Positions 26,733-35,220 of a stretch of 64,000 bases of DNA are shown in pieces. The position numbers were made by a program, and so were the translations under genes. The stretch spans positions 620,001 through 684,000 of the forward strand of contig NZ_WTUW01000009.1 in assembly GCF_009882915.1 (NCBI RefSeq). The letters run 5' to 3'. The DNA is from Sneathiella litorea. Lineage in GTDB: Bacteria > Pseudomonadota > Alphaproteobacteria > Sneathiellales > Sneathiellaceae. Numbering within the stretch: the first letter of the stretch is position 1; every line of letters begins with the position of its first letter. The notes beneath the pieces were generated by a model that was given only the letters and a program-made list of their open reading frames with translations, ran no database searches and was not told the DNA's origin.

Positions 26733-27572
26733 TCAATTGTCCATCTTGCGCGTCATACCCGATACTCTTATTGAACTCCCGGCTTCATCACTTATTTCGG
26801 CTGTTATCAGGGAGCGGGCGCCCATATCTTCCCCTTGAATGATTTTTATCTTTCCGCCATGCGGCCAGGCGATATCCCTTAAGTAACCGGAAAACGCCGC
26901 CGCGGCCGCCCCTGTCGCGGGATCCTCCAACACACCGCCTGAGGCAAATGCGTTGCGGACATGAAAGGTTGTTTCGTCTTCGCGCCATAAAAGCATAATG
27001 GTGATCAAATCCCGGCTTCTCATGAACTGCCGGCCGGAATCCAGTTCATATTGCATGGCACTCAAGTCATCCCGGTTTTTAAGGGCGAAAACATAATGAT
27101 CTGCTCCACCGTGAATGCGCGCAGGCGGGATACTGTCATCCAGCTGGTCTTGAGAATATCCGAATAGGGCCAAAGTCGCCTCTACCTCTGCTTGGTCCAA
27201 GGGATCGCTTCTCGTTGGTGGTGACTGCAAGGCCGCCGCATAGAAATCCCCCACCAGTTCTCCTTCAACGCTAATATTAGCATCATTAAGGCGTAGCATA
27301 TATTTTCCCGGACCAAATTTTTCCGCCAGTGTCGCCCCGAGCGCTATTGTAGCGTGACCGCAAAATAGCACCTCAGATTCAGGTGAAAAATAGCGGACAC
27401 GCCATGTTTTACGGTCCTTTTCCAGCGCGGCAAATGCCGTTTCTGAAAACCCCACCTTCGCGGCAATCTCCTGCATTCTTTCCGGGGTCGGCAGCGTATC
27501 GCTCAGAACTACACCCGCCGGGTTTCCGCCAATATCTCCATCAGAGAAAGCGGCAATTTTCAGCACATTCAT
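26733..27572 (-). CDS. PhzF-family isomerase/epimerase-like protein
   Basis: The product is 279 residues from the ATG at 27572, with GGAGG 5 bases upstream. A TTG four codons earlier is rejected. PhzF-family features are GGNPAGVVL (15-23), the catalytic-type Glu44 in VGFSETAFA, GHATIALGA and DPATGAAAAAFSGYL. PhzF-fold enzymes isomerise or epimerise small acids such as trans-2,3-dihydro-3-hydroxyanthranilate or amino acids. The real substrate is unknown. It lies downstream of the TauD/TfdA dioxygenase gene on the same strand, separated by a hairpin. Confidence 0.85.
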   Translation of the reverse strand: MNVLKIAAFSDGDIGGNPAGVVLSDTLPTPERMQEIAAKVGFSETAFAALEKDRKTWRVRYFSPESEVLFCGHATIALGATLAEKFGPGKYMLRLNDANISVEGELVGDFYAAALQSPPTRSDPLDQAEVEATLALFGYSQDQLDDSIPPARIHGGADHYVFALKNRDDLSAMQYELDSGRQFMRSRDLITIMLLWREDETTFHVRNAFASGGVLEDPATGAAAAAFSGYLRDIAWPHGGKIKIIQGEDMGARSLITAEISDEAGSSIRVSGMTRKMDN

Positions 27573-27644
27573 TACGGCCTCCAAACATCAAAAGAACACC
27601 ACGGCTTGAAAAGACCAAACCTATAACAAGGCATTTAACTATTC

Positions 27645-27666
27645 CGTCAATGGATTTCCATTGACG
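27645..27666. repeat. Perfect 9-bp hairpin between dioxygenase and PhzF-like genes
   Basis: CGTCAATGG pairs with CCATTGACG around ATTT. It lies 40-60 bases past the dioxygenase stop codon. No T-run follows on the minus strand. A partial terminator, mRNA stabiliser or operator for the PhzF-like gene are all possible. Confidence 0.45.
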
Positions 27667-27705
27667 CGCATTTGAGCTGCCGCCTTTTCCTAAGCAAGGC
27701 TCTGT

Positions 27706-28767
27706 CTATGCATCCAGTGGAACATTCAACTTTGTCCCGTCAACAATAATGCCGCCACGATTACCAATCTCAATAGTCCCATAGCGCTGCCGGAAGCAAT
27801 CCGGCAGTGGCCGGTCGCCTGGCAGCGAAAGCCATAACCGCAGCAAGTGACGCTTTTTATCCGGTTCCGCCCAATCGACGAACGCCGTCCGATCATGCAT
27901 AAGAGCATGATTATAAACGAACTGCATATCTCCCGGTTGCAGCTGCATAGACAGATGTAGCTCAGGATCATTTGCGAGAGAATCAAAAAAATCTAGGGCT
28001 TCGACCTGTGTGTCGGTCAATCGGGGAGCGTCAAGGAACCGCTGGGCACTATTGACATATTGCCGTTGGTAAAGGCCTGTTAAATACCCCTGATACCAGC
28101 TCAGAACCGGAATTTCAAAATAGGGCTTCTCACCAGAAGGAACCTCCCCACGGCGATCAGTTGCCACGGTTTTAAACATTTCTGTGGCTAAATCCGGTCT
28201 TCGCCGCTGCATTTCATTATAAATAGTCGTGGTACTGACCAGCTGAGACAACCCACCCTCCTTCGCCGTTCGAAGGCACATCAGTCCGACAACATCCGTT
28301 GAATCCGTATGGAAAGTCTGACGCTTTGATGTTTGGTAAATACGTGTTCCGGCATCATTAATATCCCTGCCGACATCCCGCACATGCCCGAGGATATGAC
28401 CGGCGGCATTTTGCGACCGGGCGGCGCCAAGATAGGATCCAATGCCGCAGAATATTGTTGCCGCCACCTTCTGGCTGTATTGGTGCACGGGCAGGCCGCG
28501 CAAAAGTTCAAAGCCAATGCCGTGCATCAGATCGCTGCGTAATTGCACCAATTTCGGCCCTAACAGAGGAAGCGGGAAACTGTCCGGCGAAATTTGCGCC
28601 AGATCAAGATTATCAGCCTGAAAGCGTTCAGCGGCTCCTTCTAGTTCCGATACCTCGTTTGACGAGAGATCTGTCAGCCAGATATCTGTATTCTTCGCCA
28701 TTTCATGTCCATACCATGCACTCGGCGCCTCGATCATCGGTGGGGGAAATTTCGTTTCATTCTCCAT
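27706..28767 (-). CDS. TauD/TfdA-type Fe(II)/2-oxoglutarate dioxygenase
   Basis: The product is 353 residues. The iron-binding HxD is His153-Thr-Asp155 (QTFHTDSTDVVGLM). The distal His is probably His291 in NHALMHDRTAF, and Arg310 in HLLRLWLS likely binds 2-oxoglutarate. Enzymes of this fold hydroxylate or release groups from amino acids, sulfonates or aryl acids in the cytoplasm. GGAAAGG lies 9 bases ahead of the ATG. It is divergent from the SDR operon and next to the PhzF-like and Aap-type genes, which suggests a role in catabolism of an amino or organic acid. Confidence 0.87.
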   Translation of the reverse strand: MENETKFPPPMIEAPSAWYGHEMAKNTDIWLTDLSSNEVSELEGAAERFQADNLDLAQISPDSFPLPLLGPKLVQLRSDLMHGIGFELLRGLPVHQYSQKVAATIFCGIGSYLGAARSQNAAGHILGHVRDVGRDINDAGTRIYQTSKRQTFHTDSTDVVGLMCLRTAKEGGLSQLVSTTTIYNEMQRRRPDLATEMFKTVATDRRGEVPSGEKPYFEIPVLSWYQGYLTGLYQRQYVNSAQRFLDAPRLTDTQVEALDFFDSLANDPELHLSMQLQPGDMQFVYNHALMHDRTAFVDWAEPDKKRHLLRLWLSLPGDRPLPDCFRQRYGTIEIGNRGGIIVDGTKLNVPLDA

Positions 28768-28862
28768 TATTACAACCTTTCCATCCGATCGCTTTTTTCA
28801 TTTCTCCAATCCAAACATCTGAAACTCTATCACAAGACTCTCAGAATTTCAGAGCAATAACA

Positions 28863-28913
28863 TTGACAGGCAATAATTTAACTCATATCAATATACGTAT
28901 TCGTTACGTATAT
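28863..28913 (+). promoter_or_regulatory. Promoter and 9-bp palindromic operator ahead of the SDR gene
   Basis: TTGACA (28863-28868) and TATCAA (28886-28891) are 17 bases apart. Directly after the -10 lies ATATACGTA-TTCGT-TACGTATAT (28891-28913), a perfect 9-bp inverted repeat covering the expected transcription start. A repressor bound there would block RNA polymerase. The IclR-type product of the next gene is the nearest candidate; the GntR/FCD protein at 22 kb is another. Confidence 0.6.
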
Positions 28914-28992
28914 GAATATAACTGCCAAACTCAGACAGCCTTTTGCATCGGCGGCGCCGACAGGCATTTCAATAAATGGAGAAGAAAAAATA

Positions 28993-29766
28993 ATGATAAA
29001 CCCAATGTCACTTGAAAACCAGAACGTGATTGTGACCGGTGCAGGTCAAGGAATTGGCGAGGCGGTTGCACGGCTTGTCGTTGACCTCGGCGGCAAAGCG
29101 ATTTTGGTTGACCTGCAGGGGGACAAAGTGAATGCGATTGCCGATGAATTGGGAAGCGACAAGGCAGAAGTTTACGTCGGTTCGGTTGCTGAGCCGGGAT
29201 TTGTTCAGGATATGGTGGAGAAAGCCGTTGCACGTAATGGCGCAATTCACGGACTGGTGAATAATGCCGGCATTGTCCGCGCTGCGATGGCGACAAAAAT
29301 GCCAATTGATACCTGGCAGCAAGTTATCGATGTTAATTTGTCGGGCGTCTTCTATTGTTTACAGGCCGTAGGTCGACATATGTATCAAAGAGCGCAGGAT
29401 GGCGACACCAGCCCCGCCTCAATTGTCAATATTTCGTCCGATGCAGGCCGTCGCGGGACGATTGGACAAATCAATTATGGCGCCGCAAAGTCGGGTGTCA
29501 TGGGCCTGACGATGAGCGCCGCACGCGAATGGTCGGCAAAACAGATCCGCGTAAATACGATTTGCTTCGGTGTCGTCGAAACCGAAATGACAGAAATGAT
29601 CCGTTCGGACAAATTCCGTGACGGCGTAATGTCACAAGTCCCCATGGGGCGTTTCTCAACACCAGACGAGGTTTCGCAGCCAGTTTGCTTCCTTCTCTCG
29701 CCCGCAGCCAGCTACATCACGGGTCAGCATTTGTCCGTTAATGGCGGCTACACGATTGGCGTTTAG
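28993..29766 (+). CDS. Short-chain dehydrogenase/reductase (FabG-like)
   Basis: The product is 257 residues from the ATG at 28993 (GGAGAAG upstream). A frame from 28912 begins inside the operator and is unlikely. The NAD(P) motif is VTGAGQGIGEA (14-24), followed by NNAG (about 90-93) and the catalytic Ser148/149, Tyr162 and Lys166 (INYGAAK). The C-terminal ITGQHLSVNGGYT is typical of the FabG-like classical SDR group. It oxidises or reduces an alcohol/ketone, perhaps a 3-hydroxyacyl compound of the downstream CoA pathway (inference). A terminator-like hairpin follows the stop codon. Confidence 0.9.
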   Translation: MINPMSLENQNVIVTGAGQGIGEAVARLVVDLGGKAILVDLQGDKVNAIADELGSDKAEVYVGSVAEPGFVQDMVEKAVARNGAIHGLVNNAGIVRAAMATKMPIDTWQQVIDVNLSGVFYCLQAVGRHMYQRAQDGDTSPASIVNISSDAGRRGTIGQINYGAAKSGVMGLTMSAAREWSAKQIRVNTICFGVVETEMTEMIRSDKFRDGVMSQVPMGRFSTPDEVSQPVCFLLSPAASYITGQHLSVNGGYTIGV

Positions 29767-29775
29767 TTGAAATAT

Positions 29776-29815
29776 GAGACAGGCACAGGGTTTTGTATCT
29801 ATGCCTGTCTCTTTT
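29776..29815 (+). terminator. Intrinsic terminator after the SDR gene
   Basis: GAGACAGGCA (29776-29785) pairs perfectly with TGCCTGTCTC (29802-29811) around a 16-base loop, and TTTT follows at once. It starts 9 bases after the SDR stop and ends 15 bases before the IclR start codon. Either downstream genes depend on read-through or the IclR gene has its own weak promoter inside this region. Confidence 0.7.
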
Positions 29816-29830
29816 ACGGAGAATTGAAAT

Positions 29831-30670
29831 ATGGCGTCTGATAGCCCGAATAGAAAGCCTGCCAAACCGGCCTCCCGGGGTGGCCCGCAGTCGGTAGGAC
29901 GGATATTTTCTATTCTGGAATCACTCGCCTCCATGGATGCAGGCGCGACACTATCTCAATTAGCTGTTTCCGCATCTGCTCCTAAAACGAGCCTCGTTGG
30001 TCTTCTGGCCGGCTTAACAGATGAGGGATGCCTTAGCCGGGATGAAAACGGTCGATACTATCTAGGCCCTAGATTTATTACACTCGCGATGCGGGCTGTT
30101 TCAGGGCGGGAGTTTCTGAAGCTGGTCCGCCCTACTCTTGTTGACCTTGCGCGGGAAACGGGTGAGACGGCGGTGATTGCCGCGTTAAACCACGAAGGGG
30201 ATATGGTGACATATCTCGATAAAGTAGAAAGCACAAATTCCATACGCTATTCCGTCCCCATCGGAGAAAACCGCGAACTTTATTGCACTGTTGGGGGAAA
30301 ACTCCTCCTTGCATATTTTGAGTCTGAACGGCTGCTGAATTATCTGCGTTCGCATCGTCGCAAGCGTTATACGGATACCACTCTCACCGGCAAGTCTGAG
30401 ATCATGGCGGCCCTTGAGAAAATCCGGCAAGAAGGCATCGCCAGAACATATAATGAGCAAGTTCAAGGATCCAGCGGTCTGGCCGGCCCGATCTATTCAG
30501 ATACCGGCGAGGTCATCGCGGCGATATTGATCGCGGGACCTTCAGAGCGCATGCACGCCAACGCCTTACAGAATGAACGACTTATAATTCAGGCAGCGCA
30601 AGAATGCACAAGGATAACTGGCGGTATACCGATAGATGCGTCTTTGCCAATACAAAAGAAACTAACCTAA
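29831..30670 (+). CDS. IclR-family transcription regulator
   Basis: The product is 279 residues. After a basic N-terminus, an IclR-type winged helix is seen (SVGRIFSILESLASMDAGATLSQ, then SASAPKTSLVGLLAGLTDEG). The effector domain contains the LARETGETAVIAALNHEGDMVTYLDKVES stretch. IclR proteins bind small acids and act as repressors or activators of nearby catabolic genes. It lies between the SDR and the CoA-degradation genes, so control of both is likely. ACGGAG lies 9 bases before the ATG. Confidence 0.92.
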   Translation: MASDSPNRKPAKPASRGGPQSVGRIFSILESLASMDAGATLSQLAVSASAPKTSLVGLLAGLTDEGCLSRDENGRYYLGPRFITLAMRAVSGREFLKLVRPTLVDLARETGETAVIAALNHEGDMVTYLDKVESTNSIRYSVPIGENRELYCTVGGKLLLAYFESERLLNYLRSHRRKRYTDTTLTGKSEIMAALEKIRQEGIARTYNEQVQGSSGLAGPIYSDTGEVIAAILIAGPSERMHANALQNERLIIQAAQECTRITGGIPIDASLPIQKKLT

Positions 30671-30731
30671 AAAATAGCTGCCATCCTTTCGCGTCAAACC
30701 AATTAAAAATGATAAAAAACAGGGACAGGAA

Positions 30732-31898
30732 ATGAGCTTCGCACTTACACCAGAACAAGAACAAATCAAGGAAAGTATCGCACGGATATGCAAACCGTTT
30801 GGAGATGATTACTGGCTCCAACGGGATACAGACGGAGAATTTCCCGAGGAATTCTGCCAGGCAATCGTTGACGAAGGCTTTATGGGCATCGCCATGCCGG
30901 AGAAATACGGCGGGAGCGGACTTGGGATCGCGGATGCGGCCGTCATGGCGCAGGCAATCACGGAATCGGGCGCCGCGAATGCCGGTTTCGCCGCCCTTAT
31001 TATCGGCATTTTCGGTCTTAATCCCGTTGTGGTTTTTGGCACAGAAGAACAGAAGCAAAAATGGCTGCCCCCCATCATCAAGCGGGAGGATGTTGCATGC
31101 TTTGCGGTGACCGAACCGAACACCGGCCTTGATACGACGAGACTAAAAACCCGCGCTGTTTGGGACGGGAAGGATTATGTCGTCAAGGGAGAGAAAATTT
31201 GGACATCAACAGCCCTCCGGGCCAACAAAATGCTGCTCATTGCCCGGACAAAAAGGGAGGAAGAAACGAAACGTCCCATTGATGGACTTTCCCTTTTCTA
31301 TACTGATCTTGATCGCGATTATGTCGAAATTCGCCCGATCGATAAAATGGGCCGGAAGTGCGTCGACTCCAATCAAATGTTCATCGATGGTCTGCGCATT
31401 CCGAAAGAGCATCTGGTTGGCGAGGAAGGCAAGGGATTTCGGTATCTTCTGCACGGATTGAACGCAGAAAGAATCCTGATAGCCGCCTCTATGGTTGGAT
31501 TGGGGCGCGCGGCGCTCAAGAAAGCTGCGCAATATGCCCGTGATCGCGAGGTTTTTGGGCGTCCTATTGGCATGAACCAGTCAATCCAGCATCCTCTTGC
31601 AGAGTCCTGGGCGGAACTTGAAGCGGCAAACCTCATGGCCTTCCAGGCCGCGAATATGTATGACGAGGGCAAGGACTGCGGCCTTCAGGCCAATGCCGCA
31701 AAATATCTTGCGGCGGAAGCGACCTTCAAATCATGTACAAATGCCGTCATGACCCACGGTGGAATGGGATATGCCAAGGAATTTCACGTTGAAAGATACT
31801 TGCGTGAATCCCTGATACACCGTCTTGCGCCGATCAGTCCCCAGTTAATTCTGAGTTACCTTGCAGAAAATGCGCTGGACCTTCCGAAGTCATACTGA
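30732..31898 (+). CDS. Acyl-CoA dehydrogenase family flavoprotein
   Basis: The product is 388 residues, normal length. CFAVTEPNTGLDTT in the beta domain contacts FAD, and a C-terminal helical domain contains THGGMGYAKEFHVERYLRES. In classical acyl-CoA dehydrogenases the C-terminus carries an IYEGT-type motif with the catalytic Glu; here the same place reads IHRLAPISPQLIL. The base must sit elsewhere, as in some other subfamilies. The product should introduce a double bond at C2-C3 of an acyl-CoA and pass electrons to ETF. First gene of the CoA-ester block after iclR. Confidence 0.88.
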   Translation: MSFALTPEQEQIKESIARICKPFGDDYWLQRDTDGEFPEEFCQAIVDEGFMGIAMPEKYGGSGLGIADAAVMAQAITESGAANAGFAALIIGIFGLNPVVVFGTEEQKQKWLPPIIKREDVACFAVTEPNTGLDTTRLKTRAVWDGKDYVVKGEKIWTSTALRANKMLLIARTKREEETKRPIDGLSLFYTDLDRDYVEIRPIDKMGRKCVDSNQMFIDGLRIPKEHLVGEEGKGFRYLLHGLNAERILIAASMVGLGRAALKKAAQYARDREVFGRPIGMNQSIQHPLAESWAELEAANLMAFQAANMYDEGKDCGLQANAAKYLAAEATFKSCTNAVMTHGGMGYAKEFHVERYLRESLIHRLAPISPQLILSYLAENALDLPKSY

Positions 31899-31944
31899 GA
31901 AGGTAGCCAAGACCTAATAATAAAATAAAAATAGAGGTTAAAAC

Positions 31945-33117
31945 ATGAGCCGAATGAGCAAGGCCTATATTGCGGGTATATATGAGCACCCAACCCGCAA
32001 GGCAGTTGACAAGACAATTCCCCAGTTGCATGCCGAAGTGGCTATTGGCGCGCTAAAAGACGCGGGCCTGACGAAAGACGATGTTGACGGATATTTCTGT
32101 GATGGAGATGCGCCAGGTTTGGGCGGCATGTCAATGGCCGAATATATGGGTCTGAACCTAACCTACACGGACACCACCGAAACGGGCGGGTCCTCCTATG
32201 TTGTCCATGTCGGGCACGCGGTCGAAGCCATTGCCGCCGGTAAATGTAATGTTGCCCTGATTACCCTTGCCGGACGGCCTCGGGCGGAAGGCCTCACGAC
32301 GCTCGGCGCGCGGGATCGCGGCGGTGAATTGCCGGAGCGCGGATTCGAAATCCCGTATGCACCGGTCATAACCAATATGTACGGCATGGCGGCGATGCGG
32401 CACATGTATGAATATGGAACGACCAGCGAACAACTTGCCTGGATCAAGGTTGCCGCCTCTCATCATGCACAGCATAACGAGTACGCCATGTTGCGCGATG
32501 TTGTAACAGTGGAAGATGTAATCAACTCACCCATGATTTCCGATCCGCTCCACCGTCTTGACTGCTGCGTTATCAGTGATGGGGGTGGCGCATTGATTGT
32601 CGTCAGCCCGGAAATCGCAAAATCTCTCGGGGATCGCTGCGTCAAGGTGCTTGGACATGGCGAGGCGGTAAAACACCTGAACGGTGGCAATTTTGACCTG
32701 ACCTATACCGGTGCTGCTAAATCCGGCCCGATCGCCTTTGCCGAAGCAAATGTAAAGCCGGCAGATATTGATTATGCCTCCATTTACGACAGCTTTACGA
32801 TCACTGTTCTGGAAACCATAGAAGATCTCGGCTTTTGCGAGAAAGGCCAGGGCGGTAAATTTGTATCCGGCGGCAACCTGATTTCCGGTGTCGGCAAACT
32901 CCCTTTCAACACAGATGGCGGCGGGCTATGCAACAACCACCCAAGCAACCGCGGTGGCATGACAAAGGTAATCGAGGCTGTCCGGCAACTGCGCGGTGAA
33001 GCCCACCCCAAGGTCCAGGTCCCAGACTGCACCCTCGCCCTCGCCCATGGCACAGGCGGACAGATTTCAACGCGCACTGGCGCAGGAACCGTAATTTTGG
33101 GAAGGAACGACGCATGA
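31945..33117 (+). CDS. SCP2-type thiolase-like protein lacking the nucleophilic Cys
   Basis: The product is 390 residues with the thiolase fold. The position where thiolases carry a nucleophilic Cys (NACASG-type) reads TETGGSS (78-84), so no Cys is present. The GHP-type histidine is kept in GGGLCNNHPSNRGG. Such Cys-less thiolase-like proteins paired with a DUF35 protein include the retro-aldolases of steroid side-chain breakdown (Ltp2-ChsH2 type). The stop overlaps the start of a DUF35 gene (ATGA), exactly that pairing. I infer C-C cleavage by retro-aldol chemistry or a related non-thiolytic role. Confidence 0.85.
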   Translation: MSRMSKAYIAGIYEHPTRKAVDKTIPQLHAEVAIGALKDAGLTKDDVDGYFCDGDAPGLGGMSMAEYMGLNLTYTDTTETGGSSYVVHVGHAVEAIAAGKCNVALITLAGRPRAEGLTTLGARDRGGELPERGFEIPYAPVITNMYGMAAMRHMYEYGTTSEQLAWIKVAASHHAQHNEYAMLRDVVTVEDVINSPMISDPLHRLDCCVISDGGGALIVVSPEIAKSLGDRCVKVLGHGEAVKHLNGGNFDLTYTGAAKSGPIAFAEANVKPADIDYASIYDSFTITVLETIEDLGFCEKGQGGKFVSGGNLISGVGKLPFNTDGGGLCNNHPSNRGGMTKVIEAVRQLRGEAHPKVQVPDCTLALAHGTGGQISTRTGAGTVILGRNDA

Positions 33118-33509
33118 GCCAGCAGGAAAGAGTTTATAAAGACCCCGATATCAACATGGAGACCGAACACTACTGGGAAGGGGCAAAAAATGGCAAGCTG
33201 CTAATGAAGAAATGCAATTCCTGCGGCAAGACCCATTTTTACCCGCGAGCGATCTGCCCTGTTTGCTCGAGCAACGATACAGAATGGTATGAAGCAAGCG
33301 GCAAAGGCAAGATTTACAGCTATTCCATCATGCGACGGTCGGAGATTCCTTATGTCATGGCCTATGTGACCCTTGATGAAGGGGTAACGATGATGTCGAA
33401 CATTGTTGAAAGTGATTTCGACGACATCAAAATCGGCAAGGCTGTTGAAGTCACCTTCCGAAAAACCGAAGGAAACCAGTCCTTACCAGTTTTCCGGCTA
33501 AGTAAATAA
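33114..33509 (+). CDS. DUF35 Zn-ribbon/OB-fold partner of the thiolase-like protein
   Basis: The 131-residue protein has a rubredoxin-like zinc ribbon with Cys34, Cys37, Cys48 and Cys51 (CNSC and CPVC), followed by an OB-fold (GKIYSYSIMRRSEIPYVMAYV). DUF35 proteins bind acyl-CoA and form complexes with SCP2-type thiolases or aldolases. Translation is coupled to the thiolase-like gene by a 4-base overlap, which supports a stoichiometric complex. Confidence 0.9.
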   Translation: MSQQERVYKDPDINMETEHYWEGAKNGKLLMKKCNSCGKTHFYPRAICPVCSSNDTEWYEASGKGKIYSYSIMRRSEIPYVMAYVTLDEGVTMMSNIVESDFDDIKIGKAVEVTFRKTEGNQSLPVFRLSK

Positions 33510-33528
33510 ACCTCGAAGGAGTTTCCCC

Positions 33529-34734
33529 ATGACCAGGCCTCTTGATGGCGTCAAGGTAATTGACCTGTCCAATATGCTGATGGCTCCCTACACAACCCAG
33601 ATATTGGGCGACATGGGGGCAGACGTCATAAAAATAGAGGCTCCGGGCGGGGATCCTATCCGAGGCATCGGTCCTTCCCGACATCCAGAAATGGGACCTA
33701 TCTTTCTTAATTGCAACCGCAGCAAACGCAGTATTCTTCTGGATCTTAAACAGCCGGAAGGTCTCACTGCTGCGCTCGATCTGATACGAGACGCAGATGT
33801 TCTGGTTTACAATCGCCGCCCGCAAGTGATGGCACGCCTTGGCCTTTCTTACGAAACTGTCGCAAAGGTCAACCCCCGCATAGTTTACGCAGGTCTTTTT
33901 GGTTATGGACAAGGCGGTCCGTACGAGAGGAAACCGGCCTTTGATGATCTTATCCAGGGAGCCGTGTCAATTCCCTGGCTCTCCCACATGGCCGACGGTC
34001 GTGAACCAACCTATACGCCGACGGCAATCGTTGACCGTGCTGTTGGCTTATGGGCCGTCGGACAAATCAACGCAGCTCTTTACTATCAATGCCGCACGGG
34101 CAAGGGGCAACAAATTGATATGCCGATGTTTGAGATGATGGCGAGCTTTGTTCTTGCGGATCATCTGGCGGGACACACTTTCGACCCCCCAATCGGACCG
34201 CTCGGCTACGACAGGATGATTAATGCGGATCGTCGACCGTATCGGACGAAAGACAGCTATGTTTGCGTCATGGTATATACAGATCGACACTGGCGCTCTT
34301 TCTATCAGGCGCTTGGGCGAGAGGCCGAACTTGATGCCGATCCGCGATTTAAAAGCATGTCCACCCGCACGGAAAACATTAAAGACATCTATGCGGAGCT
34401 GGCACAGCTAATTGCGACACGCACAACAGCGGAATGGCTGCAACTCTTCGATGATGCAGATATTCCGGCGATGCCATTGCATACACCGGACACCCTGCTG
34501 GAAGATCCGCAGCTAAAAGCCATGAATTTCTTTAAAACGATCGATCATCCGAGCGAAGGGAAACTGCTGGATATGGCGGTTCCAAGTCATTGGTCAGAAA
34601 CCCAGCCTGCGCCAACCCGGCCGGCACCGCGTCTGGGCGAACACAGCGCAGAAGTATTAGCCGAAATCGGCTATAGCGAGGAAAAAATCGCCTCTCTTTT
34701 CCACCAGGGTGTCTCTGCACCCTCCACAAACTAA
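33529..34734 (+). CDS. Class III (CaiB/BaiF) CoA transferase
   Basis: The product is 401 residues. The family start LDGVKVIDLSNMLMAPYTTQILGDMGADVIKIE and the catalytic Asp region KPAFDDLIQG (Asp139) are clear. These enzymes move CoA between acids through an aspartyl-CoA intermediate. It is followed by MaoC hydratase and CitE-type lyase genes. That trio matches the logic of itaconate or methylmalate-type degradation: activate, hydrate, cleave. GAAGGAG lies 7 bases before the ATG. Confidence 0.9.
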   Translation: MTRPLDGVKVIDLSNMLMAPYTTQILGDMGADVIKIEAPGGDPIRGIGPSRHPEMGPIFLNCNRSKRSILLDLKQPEGLTAALDLIRDADVLVYNRRPQVMARLGLSYETVAKVNPRIVYAGLFGYGQGGPYERKPAFDDLIQGAVSIPWLSHMADGREPTYTPTAIVDRAVGLWAVGQINAALYYQCRTGKGQQIDMPMFEMMASFVLADHLAGHTFDPPIGPLGYDRMINADRRPYRTKDSYVCVMVYTDRHWRSFYQALGREAELDADPRFKSMSTRTENIKDIYAELAQLIATRTTAEWLQLFDDADIPAMPLHTPDTLLEDPQLKAMNFFKTIDHPSEGKLLDMAVPSHWSETQPAPTRPAPRLGEHSAEVLAEIGYSEEKIASLFHQGVSAPSTN

Positions 34735-34767
34735 CCAAGCTTTACTTAACAGGAGAAAATAAGAAAA

Positions 34768-35220
34768 ATGTCAGGACTTTATTACGAAGAATTCAAACCA
34801 GGAATGGAATTTGAACACCCACTGCGGAGAACTGTGACCGAAATGGATAACGTCATGTACTGCGCCATGACCCATAACCCGCAACCTCTTCATCTGGACG
34901 AAGAATATTGCAAGGAGACGATGTACGGTCAGCGTATTGTCAACAGTCTGTTTACGCTGGGTCTTGTCATTGGCGTGACAGTGGCCGACACCACGCTGGG
35001 AACCACGCTCGGAAATCTCGGCATGACGGATATCCGGTTCAAAAACCCGGTATTTCACGGCGACACCATTCGTGTGGTTACCCGTATTAAGGAAATGCGG
35101 GAGAGTGCCTCCCGCCCAACCACAGGGCTGGTGGTTTTTGAGCATATTGGCATCAACCAGCGCGATGAGGAAGTCGCCTATGTTGTGCGGACCGGCCTCA
35201 TGAAAAAGAAACCGGCATGA
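34768..35220 (+). CDS. MaoC-family enoyl-CoA hydratase
   Basis: The 150-residue hot-dog-fold protein has the hydratase signature: Asp and His in the stretch CAMTHNPQPLHLDEEYC, followed by YGQRIVNSLFTLGL. It adds water to an enoyl-CoA with R specificity in most relatives. Overlap with the CitE-type lyase gene (ATGA) suggests direct hand-over. By analogy with itaconyl-CoA or mesaconyl-CoA hydratases the product could be a citramalyl- or methylmalyl-CoA (inference from gene order). Confidence 0.88.
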   Translation: MSGLYYEEFKPGMEFEHPLRRTVTEMDNVMYCAMTHNPQPLHLDEEYCKETMYGQRIVNSLFTLGLVIGVTVADTTLGTTLGNLGMTDIRFKNPVFHGDTIRVVTRIKEMRESASRPTTGLVVFEHIGINQRDEEVAYVVRTGLMKKKPA

